Source of the DNA: Sphingomonas sp. KR3-1
GTDB taxonomy: Bacteria; Pseudomonadota; Alphaproteobacteria; Sphingomonadales; Sphingomonadaceae
Assembly (NCBI RefSeq): GCF_040049295.1
Contig: NZ_JBDZDQ010000003.1
Span: forward strand, 248,001-312,000
Length of the DNA: 64,000 bases
Direction: 5' to 3'
Part shown: one piece after another, positions 9,182 to 17,847 of the stretch
Layout of the letters: the number at the start of each line of letters is the position of its first letter
Position numbering within the stretch: position 1 is the first letter of the stretch
Notes under the pieces: model-generated
Databases searched by the model: none
Told to the model about the DNA's origin: nothing
Seen by the model: only the letters and a program-made list of their open reading frames with translations
Translations under genes and position numbers: made by a program

Positions 9182-9233
9182 CGTCGGAAGCCGCGATCGA
9201 GGCGTCGAGCTTCGCGCGGTGCCTCACCCCTTG

Positions 9234-9254
9234 CCCCTCCCCGCCGGGGAGGGG
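9234..9254. repeat. Short perfect palindromic GC element
   Basis: CCCCTCCCC and GGGGAGGGG, 9-bp arms around GCC, in the 86-bp gap before holB. It is a minimal relative of the larger palindromic repeats elsewhere in the window. It sits where related genomes usually carry tmk (family knowledge). Confidence 0.6.
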
Positions 9255-9267
9255 AATAAGAGACGCC

Positions 9268-10245
9268 ATGCCTTTTCTCGGCAACGACTCCGCCCGCGAG
9301 GCGCTCGCCGCTGCCATGCATGGCGGCAATCTCCATCATGCCTGGCTGATCGCCGGGCCCGAGGGGGTGGGGAAGGGGAGCTTCGCACGCCAGGCCGCGC
9401 TGCGCATGCTCGCCGAGGCGGCGGGGCGCGATCAGCTGCGCCCCGGCTGGGACGTGCCCGCGGAGAGCCAGACGGTCCACCTGGTCGACGCCGGCGCGCA
9501 TCCCGACTATCGCGAGCTGGTCCGCTTGCCCAAGGATGCGGACAAGCCCGACGAGGCGCTCGCCCGTTCGATCACCATCGCGCAGGTCCGCGGGCTCCAG
9601 CCGCTGTTCGCGACCAAGCCGAGCTTCTCGTCGCGCCGCGTGATCGTGATCGATGCGATCGACGATCTCGAGCGCGGCGGCGCCAATGCGTTGCTCAAGA
9701 ACCTGGAGGAGCCGCCGGCGGGGACGATCTTCCTGCTGGTGAGCCATGCGCCCGGCCGGCTGCTGCCGACGATCCGCTCGCGCTGCCGGCTGCTGCGCTT
9801 CGAGGCGCTGAGTGACGGCGACGTGACCGCGATCCTGCGCGAGCAACTGCTAGACGCCTCGCCGGCCGAGATCGCCGCGCTGGTCAAGGCGGGGGAGGGC
9901 TCGCCGGGTCGCGCCCTCGGCTTTGCCGGGCTCGACATCGCTGCGATCGAAACCGAGATGGCGGCGCTGGCCGATACCGGCGACCCCTCGAACATGATCC
10001 GCGCGCGACTGGCCAAGCTGCTCGGTCCCAAGGGCGCCCAGCCACGCTACGAGGCGTTCCTCGAGCGCGCGCCGAGCTTCATTGCCGAGCGAGCCCGCAC
10101 GCTCTCGGGCGATCCGTTGCGCACCGCGCTCGACGCCTATGCGGCAGCGGGTGAACTCGGCGGGGCGGCGAAGGGGCTGTCGCTCGATGCCTCGGCCACG
10201 GTGTTCGAGATGGGCGGCATCCTCGCCCGACTGGGGCGCAGTTAA
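9268..10245 (+). CDS. holB: DNA polymerase III subunit delta'
   Basis: 325-aa clamp-loader subunit working with DnaX and HolA to load the beta clamp. The start is ATG 9268 (MPFLGNDSAREALAAAMHGG); upstream in-frame codons overlap dacC and read through a palindrome. Walker A is GPEGVGKG (30-37); sensor and core motifs are VIVIDAIDDLERGGANALLK, NLEEPP and TIRSRCRLLRF (the SRC signature). No zinc-binding Cys cluster is visible, which is usual for alphaproteobacterial delta'. In relatives tmk normally precedes holB; here only an 86-bp gap separates it from the carboxypeptidase. Confidence 0.95.
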   Translation: MPFLGNDSAREALAAAMHGGNLHHAWLIAGPEGVGKGSFARQAALRMLAEAAGRDQLRPGWDVPAESQTVHLVDAGAHPDYRELVRLPKDADKPDEALARSITIAQVRGLQPLFATKPSFSSRRVIVIDAIDDLERGGANALLKNLEEPPAGTIFLLVSHAPGRLLPTIRSRCRLLRFEALSDGDVTAILREQLLDASPAEIAALVKAGEGSPGRALGFAGLDIAAIETEMAALADTGDPSNMIRARLAKLLGPKGAQPRYEAFLERAPSFIAERARTLSGDPLRTALDAYAAAGELGGAAKGLSLDASATVFEMGGILARLGRS

Positions 10246-10298
10246 CCCAGCTTTAGGCGCACACAGTTATTCCGGCTCCGAAACAGGGGATCGGATTC

Positions 10299-10631
10299 AT
10301 GAGCAGCATCACGGATATTGCCGGCAGTACCGGCGTCGGCGCGAGCACCGGCGCCACCTCGCAGGCCAATGGCAAGAGCGACACCAGCTTCGATGCGATC
10401 CTGGAGGCGTTCAAGAAGGCCGCCAGCGAGACGCCCGAGCAACGCGCCCGCGACGCCGTGCTCAAGAAGCACAATCTCTCCGAGGACGACTATAAGAAGC
10501 TGCCGCCCAAGGAGAAGGACGCGATCGACAAGGAAGTCGCGGAGGCGGTGCGCAAGGTGCACGAGCAGAAGACCGGCGTGGCGATCGGCGATGCGCCGGT
10601 GTCGGTCGAGAAGATGTTGGGCCAGGCCTAG
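10299..10631 (+). CDS. Small soluble helical protein of unknown function
   Basis: 110 aa, ATG 10299 with GGGGATCGG upstream. The N-terminal third is Ser/Thr/Gly-rich and probably disordered (about residues 1-27). The rest is charged and helical (FDAILEAFKKAASETPEQRA, LKKHNLSEDDYKKLPPKEKD, VAEAVRKVHEQKTGVAIGD). There is no signal peptide, TM or Cys. It is not a recognised family. It lies between holB and metG, usually adjacent in sphingomonads, next to an opposing membrane-protein gene, so this pair looks like an insertion into a conserved block. Confidence 0.72.
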   Translation: MSSITDIAGSTGVGASTGATSQANGKSDTSFDAILEAFKKAASETPEQRARDAVLKKHNLSEDDYKKLPPKEKDAIDKEVAEAVRKVHEQKTGVAIGDAPVSVEKMLGQA

Positions 10632-10661
10632 CGCTCGAAGCCGCGCCCCTGCGGCACGGAT

Positions 10662-11654
10662 TCAGCTTATCGTCCAGGCTCCCGGCTGCGACGGCGTAGC
10701 CGAAGGCCGGGGCGGCGGGCGATGATGCATCGGCGTCGGCGGAGAAGCGGTTCGACGAGCCGGCGCCTGGGCATGGGTTGGCGCGGGCGTTTCGCTCGCA
10801 GCGGGAACGTCGTCCACGGCGGGCGCGTCGATGGCCATGGAATCATCGCTGGCCGCCGCGGCGTTGTCCGCCGGTTCGTCATCTGCAAAGAGATCCGTGA
10901 AGTCCTCCGGCTTGCAGGCGGCCTTGCCATCCTTGCTGCTGAGTTCGCACACACGCGTATAGTCGGCGAGAACACGTGCTTTCGCACCGGCCTTCCGGTT
11001 CACATAGTCGGCCATGTCGACTGCCAGCGCGCCATTGCAGCCGATAAGGACCTTCGCGTCGCAGCCTTTCATGTAGAATATGCGGGCGCGCGCAGCGTCG
11101 GACTTGATGCCGTCGCCGGCGTAATATTGGCGCCCGCGGTTGACGCAGGAAAGGGCGACATCGTGCGCGCACGCCTTGTCGTAGAGCAATCCGGCCATCG
11201 CCGGATCGTGCGGGAGCGGCCCGTTCAGATCGTGCAGGACCGCCAGATTGTGGCAGGCCTCATATACTCTCGCGTCGCAGGCCCGCTGGTACAGAGGCGC
11301 AGCTTGCTCGGCCGTCGCCCTGTCGCCTGGATGCTTCTCCATCATCGTGACCGCCTGGTTGAAGATGCGCGTCGGCGCGAGGAAGAGCTGGTCGAAGCTG
11401 ATGCCGGTGCCGACGATACCGGCAAGGAAGGCGGCGCCCACAAGGCTCCAGCGTACGCCTGGCCGCGCCCGCAACCGGGTCAGCGACGCGAAGCGCGGAT
11501 TGAGGAACAGCGCGAACAGCACCCCGGCGGCGACTGCGGCATAGAGCGCCGGTGCATAGGGCGCCTTTTGCGCAGCGACCACGCCGATCGCCACCGAGGC
11601 CAGCAATACCGCAAGCGAGAGAATCCAGAGAATCAGCGTACCGGCCAGGCGCAT
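10662..11654 (-). CDS. Membrane protein with Sel1-like Cys-containing repeats
   Basis: 330 aa from the ATG at 11654 (MRLAGTLILWILSLAVLLAS), preceded by AGGGGGA. Three hydrophobic segments lie at about residues 5-27, 34-52 and 70-90. A soluble region then carries Sel1/TPR-like repeats each holding cysteines (PLYQRACDARVYEACHNLAV, LYDKACAHDVALSCVNRGRQ, IFYMKGCDAKVLIGC). Such Cys-paired repeats occur in exported Hcp-type proteins. The tail (from about 255) is Asp/Ala/Pro-rich and disordered. It is convergent with the small plus-strand gene to its left and divergent from metG. The role is unknown, perhaps an envelope interaction scaffold. Confidence 0.82.
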   Translation of the reverse strand: MRLAGTLILWILSLAVLLASVAIGVVAAQKAPYAPALYAAVAAGVLFALFLNPRFASLTRLRARPGVRWSLVGAAFLAGIVGTGISFDQLFLAPTRIFNQAVTMMEKHPGDRATAEQAAPLYQRACDARVYEACHNLAVLHDLNGPLPHDPAMAGLLYDKACAHDVALSCVNRGRQYYAGDGIKSDAARARIFYMKGCDAKVLIGCNGALAVDMADYVNRKAGAKARVLADYTRVCELSSKDGKAACKPEDFTDLFADDEPADNAAAASDDSMAIDAPAVDDVPAASETPAPTHAQAPARRTASPPTPMHHRPPPRPSATPSQPGAWTIS

Positions 11655-11791
11655 CGATAGTCCCCCTGCGACCCTGCTAGCCGCTGCCCAGTCCTGAGCC
11701 CGCATTGTTGCGCAAGTGTTTCGATTTTGCCTGGAAGCAAGAACCGCATCAGGGCCTTCTCTCCGGCAGGCCATTCCCCTAAAGCCCCGGC

Positions 11792-13291
11792 ATGGCCGAC
11801 CCCTTCTACATCACCACCGCGATCCACTATCCCAATGGCCGCCCGCATATCGGGCATGCCTATGAGATGATCGCCGCCGACGCGATCGCCCGTTTCCAGC
11901 GCCAGCAGGGCCGCGACGTGTTCTTCCAGACTGGCACCGACGAGCATGGCCTCAAGATGGTCAAGACGGCGCGCGACCGCGACATGACCGCGCGCGAGCT
12001 GGCGGACGAGATGTCTTCCTATTTCAGTGAGATGGCCGAGAAGCTTGATATCTCATGCGATCGTTTCATCCGCACCTCGGAGGCCGATCACTACAAGGCG
12101 AGCCAGGCGATCTGGCAGGCGATGGCCGATGCCGGCGACCTGTACCTCGATCGCTACGAGGGCTGGTATTCGGTGCGCGACGAGGCCTTTTACGAAGAGA
12201 AGGAACTGGTCGACGGGGAAGGGGGCATGAAGCTCTCGCCCCAAGGCACGCCGGTCGAGTGGACCGCCGAGGAGACCTGGTTCTTCAAGCTTTCGAAGTA
12301 CCAGCAGCCGCTGCTCGACTTCTACGCCGCCAACCCCGACTTCATTCGCCCGGAATCGCGCCGCAACGAGATATTGCGCTTCGTCGAGGGCGGGCTGGTC
12401 GACCTGTCGGTGAGCCGCACCAGCTTCGATTGGGGCGTGCCGGTGCCGGGTTCGCCGGGGCATGTGATGTATGTCTGGGTAGACGCGCTGACCAATTACC
12501 TGACCGGCGCGGGCTATCCCGACGACCAGACGCGGCTCGACCGCTACTGGCCGGCGGATATCCACCTGATCGGCAAGGATATCGTCCGCTTCCATGCGGT
12601 CTATTGGCCCGCCTTCCTGATGTCGGCGAAAATCGCGCTGCCCAAGCAGGTGTTCGGGCATGGCTTCCTGCTCAATCGCGGGGAGAAGATGTCCAAATCG
12701 GTCGGCAATGTCGTCGATCCGATGGCGCTGGCCGACTATTACGGCGTCGATGCGCTGCGCTATTTCCTGCTGCGCGACGTGAGCTTCGGCAATGACGGGA
12801 CGTTCAGCGACGAGGCGATCGTCATGCGTGCCAATGCCGACCTGTCGAACAGCTTCGGCAATCTCGCCCAGCGCACGCTCGCCTTCATCGCGAAGAATTG
12901 CGAGGGGCATGTCGAGACCGGGCGGGCCGAGGAGGCCGATGCGATGCTGATCGCCGAGGTCGACAATGCCTGTGGCGGCTTCATCCGCGCCTTCGAGGAC
13001 CTGGCGCTCAGCCAGGGTGTCGAGCTGTGGATGGCCGGGGTGTTCGCCTGCAACCAGTATATCGATGCACAGGCGCCCTGGGGGCTGCGCAAGACCGACC
13101 CCGAGCGGATGCACGCGGTGCTGCACACGCTGCTGCGCGCGATCCGGCGTCTTGGCGTCACGATCGCGCCGGTGGTGCCGGGTTCGGCGGCAAAGCTGCT
13201 CGAGCAGCTCGGGCCGGAAGGGGATGCGGACTTCCGCATCGCAGCCCCGACCCCCATCTTCCCCCGGCTGGAGCTGAAGGAAGACGCGTGA
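11792..13291 (+). CDS. metG: Methionyl-tRNA synthetase
   Basis: 499 aa, class I aminoacyl-tRNA synthetase charging initiator and elongator tRNA-Met. HIGH is exact (residues 19-22, RPHIGHAYEM) and KMSKS is exact (about 299-303). The catalytic-core segments TGTDEHGLK and VWVDALTNYLTG fit the single-knuckle or zinc-free MetG2 type, and the usual CxxC knuckle cysteines are absent. The anticodon-binding helical domain fills the C-terminal third; there is no EMAPII-like dimerisation tail. The stop overlaps the tatD start as GTGA, so the two are translationally coupled. Confidence 0.97.
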   Translation: MADPFYITTAIHYPNGRPHIGHAYEMIAADAIARFQRQQGRDVFFQTGTDEHGLKMVKTARDRDMTARELADEMSSYFSEMAEKLDISCDRFIRTSEADHYKASQAIWQAMADAGDLYLDRYEGWYSVRDEAFYEEKELVDGEGGMKLSPQGTPVEWTAEETWFFKLSKYQQPLLDFYAANPDFIRPESRRNEILRFVEGGLVDLSVSRTSFDWGVPVPGSPGHVMYVWVDALTNYLTGAGYPDDQTRLDRYWPADIHLIGKDIVRFHAVYWPAFLMSAKIALPKQVFGHGFLLNRGEKMSKSVGNVVDPMALADYYGVDALRYFLLRDVSFGNDGTFSDEAIVMRANADLSNSFGNLAQRTLAFIAKNCEGHVETGRAEEADAMLIAEVDNACGGFIRAFEDLALSQGVELWMAGVFACNQYIDAQAPWGLRKTDPERMHAVLHTLLRAIRRLGVTIAPVVPGSAAKLLEQLGPEGDADFRIAAPTPIFPRLELKEDA

Positions 13292-14067
13292 AACTGGCCG
13301 ACAGCCACTGCCACCTGATCTACAAGGGCTTGGGCGAACAGCAGCCCGAGGTGCTGGCGCGTGCCCGTGAGGCGGGCGTGGTCGCGATGCTGAACATCTC
13401 GACCCGCGAGCGCGAATGGGACGAGGTCATCGCCGTCGCCGAGCGCGAGGCGGATGTCTGGGCCTCGGTCGGCATCCATCCGCACGAGGCGGACGAGCAT
13501 CCCGATATCCAGGCCTCGAAGCTGATCGAGAAGGCGCGGCATCCGCGCGTCGTCGGCATCGGCGAGACCGGGCTAGATTATTATTACGACCATAGCGATC
13601 GCGATCGCCAGCGCGCGAGCTTTCGCACGCACATCACGGCCTGCCGCGAGACCCAGCTGCCGCTGATCGTCCATACCCGCGATGCCGAGGCCGATACCGC
13701 GGAGATATTGCGCGAAGAGATGGGGAAGGGGGCCTTCCCAGGCGTGATCCACTGCTTCACCGCGAGCCGGGAGTTCTCGGAGATCGCGCTGGAGCTGGGC
13801 TTCTACATCTCGATCTCGGGCATCGTGACGTTCAAGAACGCCAAGGACCTGCAGGATACCGCGACGCAGCTGCCGCTCGATCGGCTGCTGATCGAGACGG
13901 ACGCCCCTTTCCTGGCGCCGGTGCCGCACCGGGGGAAGACCGGCGAGCCGGCATTCGTGGCGGATACCTGCCGTTTTCTGGCGCAGCTGCGGGGCGAGGA
14001 TCCGGACACGCTGGCTGAGGCGACGCGCGCCAATTTCCACAAGCTGTTCGCCAAGACGCTAGCATGA
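13288..14067 (+). CDS. TatD family metal-dependent DNase/hydrolase
   Basis: 259 aa starting at GTG 13288 inside the metG stop (GTGA). Amidohydrolase-fold TIM barrel with the metal motif DSHCH (residues 5-9), GIGETGLDYYYDH, a middle HTRDAEADT, IHCFTASREF and the late metal ligand ETDAPFLAPVPHRGK. TatD proteins are 3'-5' exonucleases or D-aminoacyl-tRNA-type hydrolases depending on member; the physiological substrate is not settled. It follows metG and overlaps the next hydrolase gene by 4 nt, an arrangement common in alphaproteobacteria. Confidence 0.95.
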   Translation: MKLADSHCHLIYKGLGEQQPEVLARAREAGVVAMLNISTREREWDEVIAVAEREADVWASVGIHPHEADEHPDIQASKLIEKARHPRVVGIGETGLDYYYDHSDRDRQRASFRTHITACRETQLPLIVHTRDAEADTAEILREEMGKGAFPGVIHCFTASREFSEIALELGFYISISGIVTFKNAKDLQDTATQLPLDRLLIETDAPFLAPVPHRGKTGEPAFVADTCRFLAQLRGEDPDTLAEATRANFHKLFAKTLA

Positions 14068-14831
14068 AGCTGCGCGTTCTCGGTTCGGGCACCTCATCCG
14101 GCGTGCCGCGGATCGGGAATGACTGGGGGGCCTGCGATCCCGCCGAACCGAAGAACCGGCGAACCCGCGCATCGGTGCTGGTCTCCACCGAGACGACGCG
14201 CATCCTGATCGATACCAGCCCGGATTTCCGCGAGCAGGCGCTGGTCGCCGAACTCACCGATTTTGATGCGGTAATCTGGACGCACGATCATGCCGATCAT
14301 TGCCACGGCATCGATGACCTGCGGCAGATCATGCATGCGCGCGACGGCGAGCCGGTGCGCGGGCTGGCGCGGCCGTTCACGCGCGAACAGCTCGAGCTGC
14401 GCTTTGCCTATGCCTTTCACGGCCGCAAGCTCTATCGACCGACGATCGCGATCGAGGATCTGCCCGATGCGATCACGATTGGCGACATCGATATCCGCGT
14501 CGTCGATCAGCCGCATGGCGGGATCACCTCGGCGGGGCTGCGGTTTGAAAGTAATGGAAAATCCATAGGTTATGCTATAGATTTCAATGAGATGACGCAG
14601 GATATGCGGAATCTGTATCAGGATATCGATCTATGGGTAGTCGATTGCCTGCGTCGCGCACCGCATCCGACGCATGCGCATCTCGGCGCGGTGCTCGAAT
14701 GGGTCGAGGCATTCAAGCCGCGGCGGACGATCTTGTCGCACATGGACAATTCGATGGACTATGCGACGCTCCTTTCCACGCTGCCGCCGGGCGTGGAGCC
14801 TGGCTTTGACGGGATGGAGGTGACGGCATGA
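14064..14831 (+). CDS. MBL-fold metallohydrolase, PhnP-like
   Basis: 255 aa. The N-terminus MKLRVLGSGTSSGVPRIGN is typical of the PhnP / RNase Z-like branch of metallo-beta-lactamase-fold phosphodiesterases. The metal motif THDHADHCHGID (about residues 73-84) is complete; further ligands are in VVDQPHGG and AIDFNEMTQD, and the late LSHMDNSMDY. PhnP acts on cyclic ribose phosphates, but no phosphonate genes are nearby, so a general cyclic-phosphodiesterase role is more likely. It overlaps tatD and the following small membrane gene (ATGA), so the block is co-translated. Confidence 0.92.
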   Translation: MKLRVLGSGTSSGVPRIGNDWGACDPAEPKNRRTRASVLVSTETTRILIDTSPDFREQALVAELTDFDAVIWTHDHADHCHGIDDLRQIMHARDGEPVRGLARPFTREQLELRFAYAFHGRKLYRPTIAIEDLPDAITIGDIDIRVVDQPHGGITSAGLRFESNGKSIGYAIDFNEMTQDMRNLYQDIDLWVVDCLRRAPHPTHAHLGAVLEWVEAFKPRRTILSHMDNSMDYATLLSTLPPGVEPGFDGMEVTA

Positions 14832-15052
14832 ACCAGTTCGATTCGATGCGGCTCGTCTATCTGCTCGGCGCGCTGGTGCTGGTGACCAGCGGGTTCTGGG
14901 GGCGGCGGATTGGGATGGGCCAGCTGCTGCGCATGGCGCTCGCCTGGCTGGGCATCTTCGCGATCGCCTATCTGATCGCCGTAAATGTTGGGCCGATCGG
15001 CCGCGCGCTTGGCGTGACGCCGGCGGCGACGGCCAGCAGGGGCAGCGTCTGA
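14828..15052 (+). CDS. Small two-helix inner-membrane protein
   Basis: 74 aa, start overlapping the previous stop (ATGA, 14828-14831). Two hydrophobic helices, at about residues 8-22 (RLVYLLGALVLVTSGF) and 33-53 (LLRMALAWLGIFAIAYLIAV), with a GRRIGMGQ loop between them and a short Ser/Ala tail. No family is assigned beyond a conserved neighbour of the PhnP-like gene in sphingomonads (from memory). It is the last gene before the AT-rich gap that holds the candidate dif site. Confidence 0.82.
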   Translation: MNQFDSMRLVYLLGALVLVTSGFWGRRIGMGQLLRMALAWLGIFAIAYLIAVNVGPIGRALGVTPAATASRGSV

Positions 15053-15090
15053 AAAGGGCGGCGGGCTCGGCCGCCAATTTGCGACGCTTT

Positions 15091-15118
15091 ATTTTACATA
15101 ATGTATATTATCGATCTA
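15091..15118 (-). other. Candidate chromosome dimer resolution site (dif)
   Basis: A 28-bp AT-rich block in a GC-rich 186-bp gap. Minus-strand parts: XerC-side arm TAGATCGATAA, centre TATACA, XerD-side arm TTATGTAAAAT. From memory, the E. coli XerD arm is TTATGTTAAAT (10/11 match) and the B. subtilis one TTATGTAAACT (10/11). On the plus strand the core ACATAATGTATATTATC shares CATAATGTATATTAT with E. coli dif. The 11-6-11 layout and inner ATAA/TTAT symmetry are as expected for XerCD. Genes to the left (5.8-15 kb) run mainly plus and those to the right (16.5-26 kb) minus, as expected where replichores meet. A weak mazG promoter in the same AT block cannot be excluded. Confidence 0.72.
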
Positions 15119-15238
15119 ACGGATCCGGCACGTCGGAGCGCTTCCCCAGGGCCCCTTTCGCGCTTTTCTGCGGTTTTCGGGCTGTCTGACGGGCGCTGCT
15201 TCGCTTAGGGTTGCCGCGCATTTCAGGAGGCCCTCCCG

Positions 15239-16021
15239 TTGACCGCACCCGAGAACGCTGCCGCGATCGATCGCCTCGTTGCCATCATGGCGCGGCTGCG
15301 CGACCCTGTGAGCGGTTGCGAATGGGACACGGTGCAGACCTTTGCGACGATCGCGCCCTATACGATCGAGGAAGCCTATGAAGTCGCCGACGCGATCGAG
15401 CGCGGCGACATGGCCGATCTGAAGGACGAATTGGGCGACCTGCTGCTCCAGGTGATCTTCCACAGCCGCATGGCCGAGGAAGCCGGCGACTTCGCGCTCG
15501 CCGACGTCGCCCATGCGATCAGCGACAAGATGGAGCGCCGCCACCCGCACATCTTCCTGGGCGCCTCGGAGGGCGGCCATCACCTGTGGGAACAAATCAA
15601 GGCCGCGGAGCGGGGGGCGAAGGGGCACGTCAGCGCGCTGGACGGCGTCGCCACCGGCCTCCCCGCCCTGCTCCGCGCCGAGAAGCTCCAGAAGCGCGCC
15701 GCCCGCACCGGCTTCGACTGGCCCGACCCCAGCGGCGCCCGCGCCAAGATCGACGAGGAACTCGCCGAGATCGAGGCCGCCGCCACGCCGGCCGAGGTCG
15801 AGGAGGAAATCGGCGACCTGCTGTTCGCGGTGGTCAACTGGGCGCGCAAGCTGGGCGTCGATCCCGAGGCGGCATTACGGGCAGCCAATGGAAAATTCGA
15901 GAAGCGTTTCAAGGTAATGGAAGCCGAAGCTGGCGAGGTTTTCGAAACACTCGACCTCGATGCCAAGGAGGAACTCTGGACCAAGGCCAAGCGCGCCGAG
16001 CCGTTTCGGAGCAATTCCTAG
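15239..16021 (+). CDS. mazG: Nucleoside triphosphate pyrophosphohydrolase MazG
   Basis: 260 aa, all-alpha NTP pyrophosphatase that hydrolyses (d)NTPs to NMPs and PPi, a house-cleaning role, and in E. coli lowers ppGpp via the MazEF link. The start is TTG 15239 (reads MTAPENAAAIDRL), chosen because a perfect AGGAGG lies 8 nt upstream and no ATG fits the domain start. There are two MazG repeats: EEAYEVADAIERGD...DELGDLLLQVIF (about 44-77) and IDEELAEIEA...EEIGDLLFAVVNW (about 170-205), both with the metal-binding EExxE/ExxD pattern. It follows the candidate dif site. Confidence 0.95.
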   Translation: MTAPENAAAIDRLVAIMARLRDPVSGCEWDTVQTFATIAPYTIEEAYEVADAIERGDMADLKDELGDLLLQVIFHSRMAEEAGDFALADVAHAISDKMERRHPHIFLGASEGGHHLWEQIKAAERGAKGHVSALDGVATGLPALLRAEKLQKRAARTGFDWPDPSGARAKIDEELAEIEAAATPAEVEEEIGDLLFAVVNWARKLGVDPEAALRAANGKFEKRFKVMEAEAGEVFETLDLDAKEELWTKAKRAEPFRSNS

Positions 16022-16160
16022 AACAGCTGCGTATCCGTTCATGTATGGTCAACAGACCCGTAACGATTGTGCGGGTGCCGTCTCGTGATTCGGCGTGTTC
16101 TGGATTTGCGTACCGTGTCGCGGCTCCGTCCGCTGAGTTCCACTTGCGAAGGAAGACGCA

Positions 16161-16499
16161 ATGTCGATCAAAGAGCAGGTAGTTAAGCAGGCGGCGACCG
16201 CGGGCATCGGCGCGGCCACCGGCGCGGTCACCAAGCATGTCGTCAAGGGTCGGCATGTGCCGATGGTGGCCTCGGTAGGCTCAGCCGTCGGCGCGACGCT
16301 GGCGACGGGCGGTACGGTGGGTGGCGCGGTCAGCGCCGGGGCCGGCGTGGTGACGGCTGCGGCCGCATCGACGGCAGCCAGCGTCGGTGCCGGCGCCGCG
16401 GCCGTCGGTGCCGTGGCGGTTGCCGCCGCACCCGTGGTAGCGGTTGCCGCTGTCGTGGGCGGCACGATCTGGGCGATTTCCAAGATCTTCGACGACTGA
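16161..16499 (+). CDS. Gly/Ala-rich glycine-zipper-like hydrophobic protein
   Basis: 112 aa, ATG 16161 with GAAGGAAG about 5 nt upstream. After a basic N-terminus ([20 protein letters not shown], then [10 protein letters not shown]) nearly the whole chain is Gly/Ala/Val with small residues at regular spacing ([40 protein letters not shown]), ending WAISKIFDD. There is no standard signal peptide. Such glycine-zipper proteins insert into membranes or oligomerise; some are toxins or bacteriocin-like, others envelope proteins. No immunity or export gene is adjacent, so no function is assigned. Confidence 0.75.
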   Translation: MSIKEQVVKQAATAGIGAATGAVTKHVVKGRHVPMVASVGSAVGATLATGGTVGGAVSAGAGVVTAAAASTAASVGAGAAAVGAVAVAAAPVVAVAAVVGGTIWAISKIFDD

Positions 16500-16512
16500 G
16501 CCGCGAGATACG

Positions 16513-16542
16513 GGCACGCTGCGCCACATCGGGCAGCGTGCC
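16513..16542. terminator. Bidirectional hairpin between convergent genes
   Basis: Perfect 10-bp inverted repeat, GGCACGCTGC (16513-16522) and GCAGCGTGCC (16533-16542), in the 50-bp gap between the glycine-zipper gene (plus) and hflX (minus). It lacks a U-tract on either side, so termination efficiency is uncertain. Confidence 0.55.
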
Positions 16543-16549
16543 TGAAGGC

Positions 16550-17836
16550 TCAGCGCGTCAAGAACCGCTCGTGATCGCGCGGTGCCATCCGCACTTCGTA
16601 CACCGCCTGGTCGCCGTCCATGCCCTGCTCCAGCACTTCGCCATGCTGGTGGAGCCAGGCCGCGGCGGCACCGTCGGCCGGGTCGAGGTGGATCGTGAAG
16701 CGGCGATGGCCCTCGGTCAGGCGCGCGGCGACGGCGGTGATCAGGGCGTCCACCCCCTCCCCGGTCACGGCCGAGACGGGCATGACGTCCTCGCGCTTCC
16801 CCGCCTCGGCGAGCAGTTCTGCGCGGCGCTCGTCGTCGAGCAGGTCGATCTTGTTCCAGGCTTCGAAGCGCGGCGTGGTCTCGGCGACGCCGATCTCGGC
16901 CAGCACCTTCTCGACATCGTCCTTCTGCGCTTCGCTGTCCGGATGCGCCACATCGCGGACGTGGATCAACAGATCGGCCGAGACGACCTCTTCCAGCGTC
17001 GCCTTGAACGCAGCGACGAGCTGGGTCGGCAGCTCGGAGACGAAGCCGACCGTGTCCGACAGGATCGCCTTGTCGATGCCGGGCAGCGAGATTTGGCGCA
17101 GCGTCGGGTCGAGCGTCGCGAAGAGGAGGTTCTCCGCCATGACGTCACTTCCGGTCAGGCGATTGAAAAGCGTGGATTTTCCGGCGTTGGTATAGCCGAC
17201 CAGCGCGATCACCGGCCACGGCGCGCGCTGGCGCCGGTCGCGATGGAGGCTGCGCGTGCGGCTGACCGAATCGAGCTCGCGGCGCAGGCGCGCCATCCGG
17301 TCGCGGATCAACCGGCGATCGGCCTCGATCTGGGTCTCGCCCGGGCCGCCAAGGAAGCCGAAGCCGCCGCGCTGGCGCTCGAGGTGGGTCCAGCTGCGCA
17401 CCAGCCGGCCCGCCTGATAATCGAGATGCGCAAGCTCGACCTGGAGCCGGCCCTCGGCGGTGCGCGCGCGCTCGCCGAAGATCTCGAGGATCAGGCCGGT
17501 GCGGTCGATCACCTTGCAGCCGAGCCCGGTCTCGAGGTTGCGCTGCTGCACCGGCGTGAGGTTCGCATCGAACACGGCGAGCGTCAGTTCGCGGTCGCGC
17601 ACCGTCTCGGCCAGCGCCTCGACCTGGCCCGAACCGATCAGCGTGCCCGGCTTGGGCGCTCGGATGCGCAGCGGCACCCGCTCGACCACGTCGACGCCGA
17701 TCGCGGCGGCGAGACCGGCGGTCTCCTCCAGGCGCGCCTCGGCATCGCGCGAGCTGCCGCCGAGGTCCGGATAGACCACGACCGCTCGCGCGCCCCGGGT
17801 GAATTCGTCGGGGTCGCGCTCGAAACCAGTACTCAT
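16550..17836 (-). CDS. hflX: Ribosome-associated GTPase HflX
   Basis: 428 aa. HflX splits or rescues stalled 70S/100S ribosomes, especially under heat stress. The N-terminal HflX domain includes [14 protein letters not shown] and the signature [14 protein letters not shown]; a glycine-rich linker region follows ([20 protein letters not shown], about residues 160-180). The G domain has G1 [10 protein letters not shown]3 DTVGF and G4 NKID. Its start lies 11 nt after the hfq stop, the usual hfq-hflX arrangement, so the two are almost certainly co-transcribed. Confidence 0.96.
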   Translation of the reverse strand: MSTGFERDPDEFTRGARAVVVYPDLGGSSRDAEARLEETAGLAAAIGVDVVERVPLRIRAPKPGTLIGSGQVEALAETVRDRELTLAVFDANLTPVQQRNLETGLGCKVIDRTGLILEIFGERARTAEGRLQVELAHLDYQAGRLVRSWTHLERQRGGFGFLGGPGETQIEADRRLIRDRMARLRRELDSVSRTRSLHRDRRQRAPWPVIALVGYTNAGKSTLFNRLTGSDVMAENLLFATLDPTLRQISLPGIDKAILSDTVGFVSELPTQLVAAFKATLEEVVSADLLIHVRDVAHPDSEAQKDDVEKVLAEIGVAETTPRFEAWNKIDLLDDERRAELLAEAGKREDVMPVSAVTGEGVDALITAVAARLTEGHRRFTIHLDPADGAAAAWLHQHGEVLEQGMDGDQAVYEVRMAPRDHERFLTR

Positions 17837-17847
17837 GGGGACCTTAC

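Noticed and set aside
15091..15118. A sigma-70 promoter of mazG in the AT-rich gap
   Set aside because: TTTACA and TATATT-like hexamers overlap, but spacing is poor and the 11-6-11 symmetry with dif arms is better explained by XerCD.
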